Source: Agrobacterium tumefaciens (GTDB lineage: Bacteria; Pseudomonadota; Alphaproteobacteria; Rhizobiales; Rhizobiaceae). Taken from it: a DNA stretch of 64,000 bases. Positions 8,172 to 16,497 of this stretch are shown in pieces; the first letter of the stretch is position 1, and each line of letters opens with the position of its first letter. The translations under genes and the position numbers were made by a program. The notes beneath the pieces were generated by a model, which was given only the letters and a program-made list of their open reading frames with translations, was not told the DNA's origin and made no database searches. The stretch covers positions 25,021-89,020 of the forward strand of contig NZ_WJOK01000023.1 in NCBI RefSeq assembly GCF_009649785.1. The letters are read 5' to 3'.

Positions 8172-9767
8172 ATGCAGTCACGACGTTGGCGTGTGATAGC
8201 CGCGGGGATATTTCTGGCCATAGTTGGCGCCGCGCTGCCCATTGCCGCCATGGCCTGGACGTCCTGGCGTGTCGCCATTCAAAAAGAACTCTTCATTCTC
8301 GACCTCGTCGCCGAAAGATCGCTTGTTCGTGCCGGAAATACATTCAGGCAAGCGCAAGGGGCATTGGAAGCAATTGAAACCGCGCACCCTCCCGCATGTT
8401 CGGATCAGCATATTGCACAAATGCGGATGGTGACGATCAACGTCCCCTCAATCGAGGAGATTGGCTATTTCGAAAACGGCTTCATCAAATGCACTTCCTG
8501 GGGCCGCGCCGCTGGCGACGTAGCCAAATCCCATGTCGACTACGTCACACCGGACGGTCTTGAAGTGACGTTGCGTATCCAACCCGGCATCAGCCACGGC
8601 GACCAGATGACGAGCCTGCATCTCGGCCACCACAACGCGCTCGTCGCACCTTCGAGATTTGCTGATATTGTGCTGCGGGACGGGATGTCTCTCGCGATCC
8701 TCAACGATAAAGCTGCGGTCATCAGCACGCAGAACCTTCCCGATACAGGGGTTCTGGCCACGTTGCCGACAAAAGAGGGGCAGGGCACGACGGACGCATG
8801 GCTTTATTCGGTGGTGAAGGAGAACGCGCTGACGGCGGTGGTTCTCGAGCCAAGGGCGGCGTTGCGAACAAGGCTGGTGCGGGAGTTGACTATCCTTTTG
8901 CCCATCGGCGCATTCATTGCGCTCTTTATCGTCGGCATCGTCATCTGGATGTCGCGCAAGCGGTTGTCGCCGGAAACGGAACTGGAAATCGCAGTCCAGA
9001 ACCGTGAATTCATCGTCCACTATCAACCGATCATCGAACTCAAGACCAATATATGCGTGGGCGCCGAAGCGCTTGTCCGCTGGCGGCGGCCTGATGGCAC
9101 GCTGGTGAGGCCAGACCTCTTCATTCCGCTGGCGGAAGAAACAGGGGTGATAGAGCCCATCACCGATCAGGTCGTTGAAGCCATTATTGCAGATCTTGGT
9201 ACCATGCTCGTTGGGGATCGCAGCGCACATATCGCCATCAATCTCTGCGCCGAAGATGTAAAATCAGGCCGGATACTAGACTTCATCGATCAACGCCTTG
9301 TCCGCGCGGATATACGCAAGGAGCAGATATGGCTTGAAGCGACCGAGCGCGGTTTAATCGACATTGACGCGGCGCGCGTGACGCTGGACAGAGCACGCAA
9401 GGCCGGGCATTCCGTGGCAATTGACGATTTCGGAACCGGCTATTCCAGCCTTCAGTATTTGCAGGGACTGCCGTTGGACGCCCTGAAAATCGACAAGTCC
9501 TTCGTTGATACGATCGGCAGGAACACGGCAACCAGCACCGTGACACTCCATATTATCGAGATGGCGCGTGAGCTTGGACTGTTTTCGGTTGCGGAAGGTA
9601 TCGAGAGGCCGGAGCAGGCGGCCTATCTGCGGGAACATGGTGTGGATTTTGGTCAGGGCTGGCTGTTTTCCAAGCCGCTTCCAGCCGAGGAATTCATCGC
9701 CTTTCACCGTCGGAACAAGTCGACATACGGCTCCGCTCCCGAGGTCATTCAGGTCGCGTCGGTCTAG
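8172..9767 (+). CDS. CSS-motif EAL-domain c-di-GMP phosphodiesterase
   Basis: The protein has about 531 residues. An N-terminal membrane helix (about 10-30) is followed by a periplasmic region with the CSS-type motif KCTSWG near residue 100, a second helix near 240-260 and then a cytoplasmic EAL domain. The EAL domain keeps GAEALVRW, the metal-binding DDFGTGYSS and the late EGIE glutamate, so it should hydrolyse c-di-GMP. In known CSS-EAL enzymes a disulfide in the periplasmic loop sets activity by redox state; that carries over here only by analogy. GGAG at 8161 fits the third of three successive possible starts (GTG 8166, ATG 8169, ATG 8172). There is no GGDEF domain. Confidence 0.9.
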   Translation: MQSRRWRVIAAGIFLAIVGAALPIAAMAWTSWRVAIQKELFILDLVAERSLVRAGNTFRQAQGALEAIETAHPPACSDQHIAQMRMVTINVPSIEEIGYFENGFIKCTSWGRAAGDVAKSHVDYVTPDGLEVTLRIQPGISHGDQMTSLHLGHHNALVAPSRFADIVLRDGMSLAILNDKAAVISTQNLPDTGVLATLPTKEGQGTTDAWLYSVVKENALTAVVLEPRAALRTRLVRELTILLPIGAFIALFIVGIVIWMSRKRLSPETELEIAVQNREFIVHYQPIIELKTNICVGAEALVRWRRPDGTLVRPDLFIPLAEETGVIEPITDQVVEAIIADLGTMLVGDRSAHIAINLCAEDVKSGRILDFIDQRLVRADIRKEQIWLEATERGLIDIDAARVTLDRARKAGHSVAIDDFGTGYSSLQYLQGLPLDALKIDKSFVDTIGRNTATSTVTLHIIEMARELGLFSVAEGIERPEQAAYLREHGVDFGQGWLFSKPLPAEEFIAFHRRNKSTYGSAPEVIQVASV

Positions 9768-9804
9768 GTTGAGCGAGACCTGAGCGTCTTGACGCTGCCC
9801 GTCG

Positions 9805-10614
9805 CTATCCGGCCAGTTCTTCCGTAATGACTTCGAACCGCTTCAGGATAGCCGGCCCGAAGGCGGTGGACAGGGCGACGTCCGTCGCATCTCGTCCTGT
9901 CGCCATCAAGATGCGTCCGATGCGGGGCCTGTTGTGACGGGCATCGACCGTATACCAGCGGCCGCTGAGATAGACTTCGAACCAGGCGCTGAAATCCATC
10001 GGATTGGGGTCCTTCGGCACGCCGATATCACCGAGATAGCCGGTGCAATAGCGAGCGGGGATATTCATGCAACGGCAGAGGGTGATCGCAAGATGTGCGA
10101 AATCGCGGCAAACCCCGGTCCGGTCGATGAAGCCGCCATATGCGGTCCTGAGCGGATCGGCTTTCTCGTAGTTGAAGACAATATGGGAATGCACAAAATC
10201 AAGGATCGCCTGCACACGGGGCCAGCCGAGCGGTGTTGCCGAGAAGTTTTTCCAGGCGAAGTCCGCCAGGCGGTCGGTATCGCAGTAACGGCTGCCTAGC
10301 AGGAACACTAGAACATCGTCTGGTAAATCCTTGATATCGTGCTGGAAAGCGTTTTCAGGAACCGGATCTGGCAGGCCGCCGTCGTATATGTCAAACCGCG
10401 TCGAGATCGTCGTCACGCCTGGCGGTGCGGTTATGCGGCTGCAGGCGTTTCCGAAGATATCCATATAACCCCAGGCCTCGATCGGCCTGTCGAAGGTCAG
10501 CACCTGTTCGGTGAGCAGATCCGCGCGCCGGCTGGGGTGGAGATTGAGAACAAGCAGCATTGCCGTCTCATTCTCGCATTCATAAGCAATATCGAACCCG
10601 GCGCGAATCTTCAT
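9805..10614 (-). CDS. Transglutaminase-like cysteine protein
   Basis: This 269-residue protein has an N-terminal beta-rich part and a C-terminal transglutaminase core. The nucleophile motif is GVCRDFAH (Cys near residue 168) and the late acidic motif is TVDARHN. At the place where the family usually has His before AWFE (HAWFEV), this protein reads DFSAWFEV, so a Ser replaces the expected catalytic His unless another His serves. I cannot say whether this is a subgroup feature. No signal peptide is seen. The role could be peptidase, transglutaminase or a non-catalytic relative. An AAAGGA site precedes the ATG. Confidence 0.85.
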   Translation of the reverse strand: MKIRAGFDIAYECENETAMLLVLNLHPSRRADLLTEQVLTFDRPIEAWGYMDIFGNACSRITAPPGVTTISTRFDIYDGGLPDPVPENAFQHDIKDLPDDVLVFLLGSRYCDTDRLADFAWKNFSATPLGWPRVQAILDFVHSHIVFNYEKADPLRTAYGGFIDRTGVCRDFAHLAITLCRCMNIPARYCTGYLGDIGVPKDPNPMDFSAWFEVYLSGRWYTVDARHNRPRIGRILMATGRDATDVALSTAFGPAILKRFEVITEELAG

Positions 10615-10698
10615 TCAGTACATCCTTTATGAGCCATCTTGATGTTGTTCACGCTGAAACGCTTTCACGCCCTCGGGCGGGCGATCGTGCGTCATCAA

Positions 10699-10720
10699 GG
10701 CGCGGCATTGTAGCCGCGCC
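10699..10720 (-). terminator. Hairpin after katE
   Basis: Arms GGCGCGGC (10699-10706) and GCCGCGCC (10713-10720) form a perfect 8-bp stem with a six-base loop, 12 bases after the katE stop on the minus strand. There is no good U tract, so it may stabilise the 3' end rather than end transcription by itself. Confidence 0.5.
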
Positions 10721-10731
10721 CGCCTGTGATT

Positions 10732-12876
10732 TCACTTTACTGGCGGTGAAGCCTTGCCGAGTTTTACGGAAGGTTCCCGTCCCCAGACACGCAGATTGCC
10801 AAGGTTCGACACGAAGCCAGCGAGGCCTTCCTCACCTGGGAGGATAATCGTGCCCTCGTCAAGATCGCCTGCGATACCGGCCTTTTCCAGCAATGGCAGC
10901 GCCGACTGGTCGTAACCTATGAACTTGCAGTGCTGGAAAGCATCGGCCACGAAGTCACGCGCCGTCGCCTCGTTGACCAGATCGTCTATCCCCTCGGCAG
11001 AAGTCAACAGTGCAACCGCATCGAAGAGAACCGATGGCCCGCCGTCGATCATGTGATGGGCCGCAATCCAGCTCCCGTCTGAGGCGGTGACGCCACCGAC
11101 CTTCGGGGCTATCAATTCGCAGACGGCTTTTTCCTTGGTAATCGCCGACATCAGGCCGTTCAGCAATTTGGCGTCGACACCATCGGTGACGAGTATACCA
11201 AGCTTGCGGCCTTCGAAGCGTTTCGGACCACGCTCGACGATGCTGAGCGCCGGCGAGGGTTCCAGATCCTGACGTGTCGGCATGGCGGCATCCGCCGGCT
11301 TCGGCATGGACTTGAAACCTAGCTTCTGCGCGACGGTGTTTGCCAGCGTCTCGTCGATGTTCATGAGATGCGACACCATGCGTTCGCGGATCACGGCTGT
11401 TTCCACCTTGCTCAGTTCAAATGTCAGGGCTGCCGCGATGTGACGCTGTTCTGGCGGGGTCTGGCTGATGTAGAATTGCCGTGCCTGGCTGTAGTGGTCG
11501 GCAAAGCTCTCGGGGCGCAGCCGCGCCTTGATCCCCTGTTCTTCTGCCGGAAAATGACGATACCCCCGGCTCGGCGACTCTCTCGGGCCTTCACCGAACG
11601 AGTTCGGCTGGTAATTCACCCTGCCAACAGGATTGCGCATGGCCATGTGGCCATCCTGCTGGAAATGCGCGAAGGGACACTTCGGTGCATTGATCGGCAG
11701 GTGGGTGAAGTTTGGCCCGCCAAGGCGTTTCAGCTGGGTGTCGAGATAGGAAAAGTTGCGACCCTGCAACAGCGGATCATTGCTGAAGTCGATACCCGGC
11801 GGCACGTTCTGCGTCATGAACGCAACCTGCTCGGTCTCGGCAAAGAAGTTGTCAGGCATACGGTCGAGCACCAGTCGTCCGACCGGCTGCGGCTTCAGGA
11901 TTTCCTCGGGGATGATCTTTGTCGGATCGAGCACGTCGAAATCGAAGCTGTCGGCAAACTCCTGATCGAAGAGCTGCACCTGCAATTCCCATTCCGGGAA
12001 ATTGCCGGACTGGATCGCTTGCCACAGATCGCGGCGATGGAAATCGGGATCGGCGCCATTGATCTTGACCGCCTCGTTCCAGGCGACCGATTGAAGCCCG
12101 AGCTTCGGCTTCCAGTGGAACTTGACGAAGGTCGATTGATCCTTTGCGTTCACAAGACGGAAGGTATGAACGCCGAAACCCTCCATGAAGCGGAAAGACC
12201 GCGGTATCGTACGATCCGACATGGCCCACATGACCATGTGCATGCTTTCCGGCGTCAGGCTGATGAAGTCCCAGAAATTGTCATGGGCCGTCTGCGCCTG
12301 CGGGAAAGCCCGGTCAGGTTCCTGCTTGGCGGCGTGGATCAGGTCGGGAAACTTGATGGCGTCCTGAATGAAGAAGACAGGAATATTATTGCCGACGAGA
12401 TCCCAGTTGCCTTCCTGTGTATAGAGCTTCACTGCGAAACCGCGCACGTCGCGCGCAAGGTCGGCTGAGCCCTTGTTGCCCGCAACCGTCGAGAAACGGA
12501 CGAAGGCTGGTGTCTTTTCGCCGGCGCGCTGCAGGAAATCCGCCTTTGTGTATGCGGAGAAGGACTCGTAGGTCTCGAAGAAGCCATGCGCGCCGTAACC
12601 GCGAGCATGCACGACGCGCTCGGGAATGCGCTCATGGTCGAAATGGAAGATCTTTTCGCGGAAATGGAAATCATCAACGACGAGCGGACCGCGCGGCCCG
12701 ACCCTTAGAGAATTCTGGTCGTCCGCGACCGGCCCCCCTTGAGCGGTCGTCAGCACCGGCGCGTCGTTTTCCGCCGTCTGATGCAGCTCGCCGCCAGCAC
12801 CGCGCTCCAGCTTCTGGTCATGGATCGTTACGGTTTCGGTCTTGTCGCTTGGTGATGTGGAGGTGGTCTTGGCCAT
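10732..12876 (-). CDS. katE: Large-subunit catalase (HPII type)
   Basis: This 714-residue clade 2 catalase breaks hydrogen peroxide into water and oxygen using heme. The catalytic His is His90 in [12 protein letters not shown], the distal Asn is in GNNIPVFF and the proximal heme-ligand Tyr is in [15 protein letters not shown] near residue 375. After the catalase core (to about 560) comes the flavodoxin/DJ-1-like C-terminal domain typical of HPII, starting near [15 protein letters not shown]. Length fits the family. A CAGGAG site lies seven bases before the ATG. Only about 45 bases separate the start from an upstream terminator, so the katE transcript probably starts upstream of that hairpin. 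Confidence 0.97.
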   Translation of the reverse strand: MAKTTSTSPSDKTETVTIHDQKLERGAGGELHQTAENDAPVLTTAQGGPVADDQNSLRVGPRGPLVVDDFHFREKIFHFDHERIPERVVHARGYGAHGFFETYESFSAYTKADFLQRAGEKTPAFVRFSTVAGNKGSADLARDVRGFAVKLYTQEGNWDLVGNNIPVFFIQDAIKFPDLIHAAKQEPDRAFPQAQTAHDNFWDFISLTPESMHMVMWAMSDRTIPRSFRFMEGFGVHTFRLVNAKDQSTFVKFHWKPKLGLQSVAWNEAVKINGADPDFHRRDLWQAIQSGNFPEWELQVQLFDQEFADSFDFDVLDPTKIIPEEILKPQPVGRLVLDRMPDNFFAETEQVAFMTQNVPPGIDFSNDPLLQGRNFSYLDTQLKRLGGPNFTHLPINAPKCPFAHFQQDGHMAMRNPVGRVNYQPNSFGEGPRESPSRGYRHFPAEEQGIKARLRPESFADHYSQARQFYISQTPPEQRHIAAALTFELSKVETAVIRERMVSHLMNIDETLANTVAQKLGFKSMPKPADAAMPTRQDLEPSPALSIVERGPKRFEGRKLGILVTDGVDAKLLNGLMSAITKEKAVCELIAPKVGGVTASDGSWIAAHHMIDGGPSVLFDAVALLTSAEGIDDLVNEATARDFVADAFQHCKFIGYDQSALPLLEKAGIAGDLDEGTIILPGEEGLAGFVSNLGNLRVWGREPSVKLGKASPPVK

Positions 12877-12921
12877 GGTGTGGCTCCTGAAATTTGAAGG
12901 GGCCTATTCGACCCGGAAATG

Positions 12922-12944
12922 AAAAAGCCGCCCTAAAAGGCGGC
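12922..12944 (-). terminator. Intrinsic terminator ahead of katE
   Basis: On the minus strand the stem GCCGCC/GGCGGC (12939-12944 with 12927-12932) has a six-base loop and is followed by five T residues (12926-12922). It lies between a short DUF892 remnant and katE. The stop codon of the remnant frame falls in the loop, so ribosome position could influence this structure. Confidence 0.72.
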
Positions 12945-13064
12945 CTGAGCTTGGAAGGGTCCCCGCACGGTCTTTGGCAGAGCCTTCAGCACTTGTTGTT
13001 CGGCGAGACAGATGTCCTTGAGCGTATCGAGGAACAGGTCATGCAATGTAGTTTCCGCAGGCAT
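12933..13064 (-). pseudogene. Truncated DUF892 (YciE/YciF-like) remnant or leader ORF
   Basis: A 43-codon frame begins MPAETTLHDLFLDTLKDICL and continues AEQQVLKALPK. This matches the first helix of the DUF892 ferritin-like proteins (YciE/YciF), which are usually about 160-170 residues long. After about residue 32 the similarity fades and a TAG stops the frame inside a terminator hairpin, so most of the four-helix bundle is missing. The frame keeps a promoter candidate upstream (13102-13126) but no strong ribosome site. It is either a decaying gene or a short leader frame for katE. Confidence 0.7.
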
Positions 13065-13101
13065 GTGGGAATCCGATCAACTTTGAATGATGTACTTGGA
13101 C

Positions 13102-13126
13102 AACCCCTGAGTGGAGACGATGTTCC
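13102..13126 (-). promoter_or_regulatory. EcfG-like promoter candidate for the leader ORF and katE
   Basis: On the minus strand GGAAC (13122-13126) is followed by 16 bases and GGTT (13102-13105), close to the EcfG consensus GGAAC-N16/17-CGTT. Transcription would start about 30 bases before the 43-codon frame. Because no other promoter space exists directly before katE, this could also drive katE. Confidence 0.5.
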
Positions 13127-13285
13127 TGCTCCCGGAAAAGAATTCACATTCCGGTCCGCGGTGGCATCACAGCGATGCCAGTAACCGGTTGAATAGGCGG
13201 ACGTTCCTCATCCGGCAGAGATAGTTCTGTGGCGTTTCGACGATGATGGAACGGCAAGGCCTGCAAATTCTATTTTCAGATTGGC

Positions 13286-13311
13286 GGAACCATGAGGCCC
13301 GACATGTTGTT
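13286..13311 (+). promoter_or_regulatory. EcfG-like promoter candidate for the PepSY and stress genes
   Basis: GGAAC (13286-13290), 17 bases, then TGTT (13308-13311). The -35 box is perfect and the -10 box differs at one base from CGTT. It lies about 40 bases before the PepSY-like gene, which is followed by a general stress protein gene, so the context fits. Confidence 0.5.
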
Positions 13312-13353
13312 TCCCTGTCGAGCCTGCACTGAAGGCTACAACGAGGAAAAATC

Positions 13354-13671
13354 ATGAAAAAGCTTCTTTTAGCCGCCGCGCTTCTCGGCGCGTCGACCCT
13401 TGGCGCCTTCGCTCAGACGTCCACCGCTCCAGCCACCGATGGCAGCAAGCCTGCCGTCGCTACGCCAGACACCAAGAATGCGACTGCGCCTGTGGAAGGC
13501 GCAAACAGCTTTACCGAGGAACAGGTGAATAAACGCCTTATGGACGCCGGATATGCCGAAGTGACCGGTCTTACGCTCGACGACAAGGGCGTGTGGCAGG
13601 CCAAGGCCTCGAAGGACGGCAAGTCTGTAAACGTGGCGCTCGACTATCAGGGCAATATTGTCGCCAACTAA
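13354..13671 (+). CDS. Small exported PepSY-like protein
   Basis: The 105-residue protein has a signal peptide (MKKLLLAAALLGASTLGAFAQ), a Thr/Ala/Pro-rich linker and a C-terminal module of about 50 residues, FTEEQVNKRLMDAGYAEVTGL followed by WQAKASKDGKSVNVALDYQGNI. That module fits the PepSY-like folds seen in many short periplasmic proteins of Rhizobiaceae. Such modules are thought to bind or inhibit proteins, but no partner is evident. An AGGA site precedes the ATG. The next gene follows after 21 bases, so the two are probably co-transcribed. Confidence 0.85.
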   Translation: MKKLLLAAALLGASTLGAFAQTSTAPATDGSKPAVATPDTKNATAPVEGANSFTEEQVNKRLMDAGYAEVTGLTLDDKGVWQAKASKDGKSVNVALDYQGNIVAN

Positions 13672-13692
13672 TTCAATCTTTGGGAGAATCCT

Positions 13693-14286
13693 ATGAAGAC
13701 CGTTACCGGACTTTTCGACGACTACTCCGATGCCAGCGCCGCCGTTACTGCGCTGGAACAGCGTGGCGTGCCATCTAAAGATATCAGCATTGTTTCCAAC
13801 AATGCAGACGAACGCCATGGCAATGACACAAAAGCTGCTGAAGGCGCAGGCACGGGTGCCGGCATCGGCGCTGCCGTCGGTGGTGTCGGTGGCCTGTTGA
13901 CAGGCCTTGGCATCATGGCAATTCCCGGCGTCGGACCGGTGGTTGCGGCAGGCTGGCTTGCCGCGACGGCGGCAGGCGCTGTTGCCGGTGCCGTTGCAGG
14001 CGGTGCCGCCGGCGGCCTTATCGGCGCGCTGACGGACGCAGGCGTTTCCGAAGACCACGCCCATGTTTACGCAGAAGGCGTTCGCCGGGGTGGTACGCTC
14101 GTGACCGCGAAGGTCGAGGACAGCCTTTACACGGACGCCGAAGAAGTCCTGCGCCAATCCAACTGGGTTGATCCGGACAAGCGGCGCGCGGCCTATGCCG
14201 AAGACGGTTGGTCACGGTTTGACGACACGCTCGATCCTTATGAGCCCACTGAAATCGAACAGGAACGTCTGCGTTACAGACGCTAA
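13693..14286 (+). CDS. General stress protein with glycine zipper
   Basis: The 197-residue protein starts with a YflT-like general stress domain (MKTVTGLFDDYSDASAAVTAL, then GVPSKDISIVSNN). Residues about 52-118 are a long Gly/Ala-rich stretch with GxxxG spacing (GAGTGAGIGAAVGG and GAVAGAVAGGAAGG) that can form a membrane-inserting glycine zipper. The C-terminal part is acidic and ends in ERLRYRR. The exact function is unknown. GGGAG lies ahead of the ATG. Together with katE, csbD and the GGAAC promoters it points to the EcfG stress regulon. Confidence 0.88.
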   Translation: MKTVTGLFDDYSDASAAVTALEQRGVPSKDISIVSNNADERHGNDTKAAEGAGTGAGIGAAVGGVGGLLTGLGIMAIPGVGPVVAAGWLAATAAGAVAGAVAGGAAGGLIGALTDAGVSEDHAHVYAEGVRRGGTLVTAKVEDSLYTDAEEVLRQSNWVDPDKRRAAYAEDGWSRFDDTLDPYEPTEIEQERLRYRR

Positions 14287-14300
14287 GCGTTGGAAACAGG

Positions 14301-14330
14301 GAAGGTCGGCATGTGCCGGCCTTCTCTTTG
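14301..14330 (+). terminator. Terminator after the general stress gene
   Basis: GAAGGTCGGC (14301-14310) pairs with GCCGGCCTTC (14315-14324) across a four-base loop, followed by TCTTTG. The stem is perfect apart from one G-U pair. It starts 14 bases after the stop at 14286. Because it covers position 14313, it argues against a start of the next gene there. Confidence 0.7.
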
Positions 14331-14345
14331 ATAGCCTCGGGGCAG

Positions 14346-15068
14346 GTGAAAGTGCCGGTCATTGCAACAGCTGGATGGTCGATCCCCAAGACCGTGGCGC
14401 ACCGTTTTCCCGAAACGGGAAGTGGGCTTAGCCGATATGCTGCCGTATTCAACGGCGTCGAGATCAACTCCACCTTTTATCGGCACCACCGGCCGACGAC
14501 GTTCGAGCGTTGGACAAACTCGGTGCCCGATAATTTCCGCTTCGCCGTGAAGCTGCCGCGCGAGATTACGCATGAGCGCCGGTTGCGGGAAATCGGACAA
14601 GTCTTCAAGGCATTTGTTGGAGAACTTGCGGCGCTGGATGGCAAGCTTGGACCCTTATTGTGCCAGTTGCCACCCAATCTCGCATTTGATGTCTCCGACG
14701 CGGAGGCCGCGTTTGATACTATGCGTCAGACCTTTCCCGGCATGCTCGTACTCGAACCGCGTCACACAAGTTGGGCTACGCATTCAGCGCAAGAGGTTTT
14801 GCAACGCTATGCCATTGATCGTGTGCTGGCCGATCCTGCACCGGTCTGGCCGGCCAGTGATTTCTCCGAGCCGCCCAAATATGTCCGGCTGCACGGCGCT
14901 CCCCGGATTTATTATTCCGAATACAGCGCCGCCGAAATCCTCTCGTTTAGAAAAAGCCTTTCCGCCGAATCCTGGTGCGTTTTCGACAATACCGCCTCCG
15001 GTGCCGCAATAAAGAACGCGCTGGCAATGCTCGACGATTGCGCAACCACTAAACGGTGCGCAGACTGA
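14346..15068 (+). CDS. DUF72 family protein
   Basis: The protein has about 240 residues and the typical DUF72 signatures: TAGWSIPK near the start, FNGVEINSTFYR, FAVKLPREITHE, LGPLLCQLPPN and VLEPRHTSW, with YVRLHGAPR near the end. The family adopts a TIM-barrel-like fold; its reaction is not established. The frame is open from a GTG at 14313, but that codon lies inside the preceding terminator hairpin. I therefore prefer the GTG at 14346 (or 14352), which also gives the usual short N terminus before the TAGWS motif. Confidence 0.85.
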   Translation: MKVPVIATAGWSIPKTVAHRFPETGSGLSRYAAVFNGVEINSTFYRHHRPTTFERWTNSVPDNFRFAVKLPREITHERRLREIGQVFKAFVGELAALDGKLGPLLCQLPPNLAFDVSDAEAAFDTMRQTFPGMLVLEPRHTSWATHSAQEVLQRYAIDRVLADPAPVWPASDFSEPPKYVRLHGAPRIYYSEYSAAEILSFRKSLSAESWCVFDNTASGAAIKNALAMLDDCATTKRCAD

Positions 15069-15113
15069 AATCATGTTTCAGCAGTTGGCAAAAGCGCATG
15101 AAGGCGTGACGCC

Positions 15114-15827
15114 TTAAAGTTGCCTTCGTGCGGTGCCGATCGCGATAACAGGGCCGGTTGCCTGACCAGTTGGTGATCCACCGAAGGGTTCGACGCTGAT
15201 CGCGAAGGTCGTGCCTTCCGAAATGTTGTTACGCATATCCGCCGGGATAATGAGATCGCCATTCGTTCCGGGCTGGAAGACACCGAGCGAGCGGGTCTTG
15301 CCGCCATCCATCACAAGCCACAGTTCCAGTGATTTCTCATCGGCCTTGCCGGTCGCAACCGGTATAATGTGCATCCTGCCGGTCTCTGCATCATAGGATG
15401 CAAGCAGGTTGACCTGACTGTCCGTTGTCGAAAGTTCTGCTACCAGCGGAGCTGTGCCCTGCCATTTTTCGGGAAATGCGGCGTAAACGATCGCTGCCAC
15501 GGCAGCCGCGCTCGTGGCGACAGATATCCATCGCCAGAAGGATGCGGAACTCCACAGGCTGCCATTGGCGTTGCTGGTCTTGCTGCCGAACAGGCGTTCT
15601 TCAATGCGGGCGAGAATGGCCGCACTCGGCGCCTGTTCTTCGTAATCCACGTTGAAGTCTGAAAATTCGCTTTCCCAACGGTGGACCAGCTGCGCGAAGA
15701 CCCTGTCGTCCTGCATGCGCCGCTCGACCTCACGACGCTTTTCAAACGGCAGCACGCCGAGCACATATTCGCCAGCGAGGATTTCGTCGCGCGAATGCAT
15801 GCCCTCGCTGTTTTCGCTCGTTGTCAT
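15114..15827 (-). CDS. RskA-like anti-sigma factor
   Basis: The 237-residue protein has an N-terminal sigma-binding helical region (EILAGEYVLGVLPFEKRREVERR), a single membrane helix at about 100-120 and a C-terminal periplasmic RskA-type domain (LWLVMDGGKTRSLGVFQ, FAISVEPFGGSPTG). Such proteins hold an ECF sigma factor at the membrane until a signal releases it. The ATG overlaps the sigma gene stop (ATGA), so the pair is co-translated. An alternative ATG 12 bases upstream lies inside the sigma gene and is less likely. It is the last gene of a seven-gene operon, so its level should track that of the sigma factor. Confidence 0.92.
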   Translation of the reverse strand: MTTSENSEGMHSRDEILAGEYVLGVLPFEKRREVERRMQDDRVFAQLVHRWESEFSDFNVDYEEQAPSAAILARIEERLFGSKTSNANGSLWSSASFWRWISVATSAAAVAAIVYAAFPEKWQGTAPLVAELSTTDSQVNLLASYDAETGRMHIIPVATGKADEKSLELWLVMDGGKTRSLGVFQPGTNGDLIIPADMRNNISEGTTFAISVEPFGGSPTGQATGPVIAIGTARRQL

Positions 15828-16366
15828 CGCTGCATGCACTCTCTGAGTTTGAGAAGGCTTCGCCGCAACCAGGTTCTGACCGTGTTGAGTGGCACCCGCA
15901 ATTCCTTGGCGAGTTCGATATAGCTCAGCCCTTCGATATAGGCCCGACGCACCGCCTGGGCATGAACGGTTTCAAGTTCCTGCATGCAATTGTCGATCCT
16001 GCGACCCTCATCGGCCAGAACGACCTGCTGCTCCGGATTGCGGATGCTGTCATCGGCAAGGTCATAGGCTTCGTCAATGTCGTCGCCCACGGGTTTGCGC
16101 GCCCTGATCGTATCGATCGCATGGTTGCGGGCGATTGCGGCGAGCCACGTAGACGGTGTGCCGGCGCTTGCTGCAAATGTGAGGGCTCGTTGCCAGATCT
16201 TGATATAGACTTCCTGAAGCGCTTCTTCGGCTTCGGTCCTGTCACGCAGGATTTTCAGGCAGATGGCATAAAGCTTCGGGCTGGTGGCTTGATAGAGGGA
16301 AACGAATGCCGAGCGATCGCCCATGCCGACGCGGTTTATGAGCGTTGCTATCTCTGTACCCTGCAT
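15824..16366 (-). CDS. ECF-type RNA polymerase sigma factor
   Basis: The 180-residue protein has region 2 (FVSLYQATSPKLYAICLKIL, DRTEAEEALQEVYIKIWQ) and region 4 (AYIEGLSYIELAKELRVPLNTVRTWLRRSL), the usual size for an ECF factor of the SigK-like type paired with RskA. The frame is open 76 codons further upstream without family similarity; I chose the ATG at 16366 because AAGGG lies eight bases ahead. It sits after lipid-modifying genes in the same direction. The promoter of that operon, and two others in the window, share TGAAAC-N17-CGTA, which I infer is its recognition site, giving autoregulation. Confidence 0.93.
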   Translation of the reverse strand: MQGTEIATLINRVGMGDRSAFVSLYQATSPKLYAICLKILRDRTEAEEALQEVYIKIWQRALTFAASAGTPSTWLAAIARNHAIDTIRARKPVGDDIDEAYDLADDSIRNPEQQVVLADEGRRIDNCMQELETVHAQAVRRAYIEGLSYIELAKELRVPLNTVRTWLRRSLLKLRECMQR

Positions 16367-16448
16367 TCGAACATCCCTTCTTGCGCCTCCTATATAGGGT
16401 TGTCCTTTGTGGGAAGGCAAGGCATGCGCGAAATGAAGTTCACGTCTT

Positions 16449-16469
16449 CCCGGCCAAAAATTGGCCGGG
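16449..16469. promoter_or_regulatory. Inverted repeat between the DUF2177 and sigma genes
   Basis: CCCGGCCAA (16449-16457) and its exact complement (16461-16469) flank a three-base loop. It lies in the only sizeable gap (131 bases) of the minus-strand operon. No U tract follows, so it may be an RNA processing or attenuation hairpin that sets the level of sigma factor, or a protein-binding site. Confidence 0.5.
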
Positions 16470-16497
16470 TGGAAGCAGGCGGCAGGGATGGTCGCTG

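Noticed and set aside
11368..12468. Long plus-strand reading frame of 366 codons
   Set aside because: It lies entirely antisense to katE, has no family similarity and arises from GC-rich codon bias.
13167..13355. Minus-strand 62-codon frame before the PepSY-like gene
   Set aside because: It is rich in Arg and Cys, has no ribosome site and overlaps the GGAAC promoter candidate.
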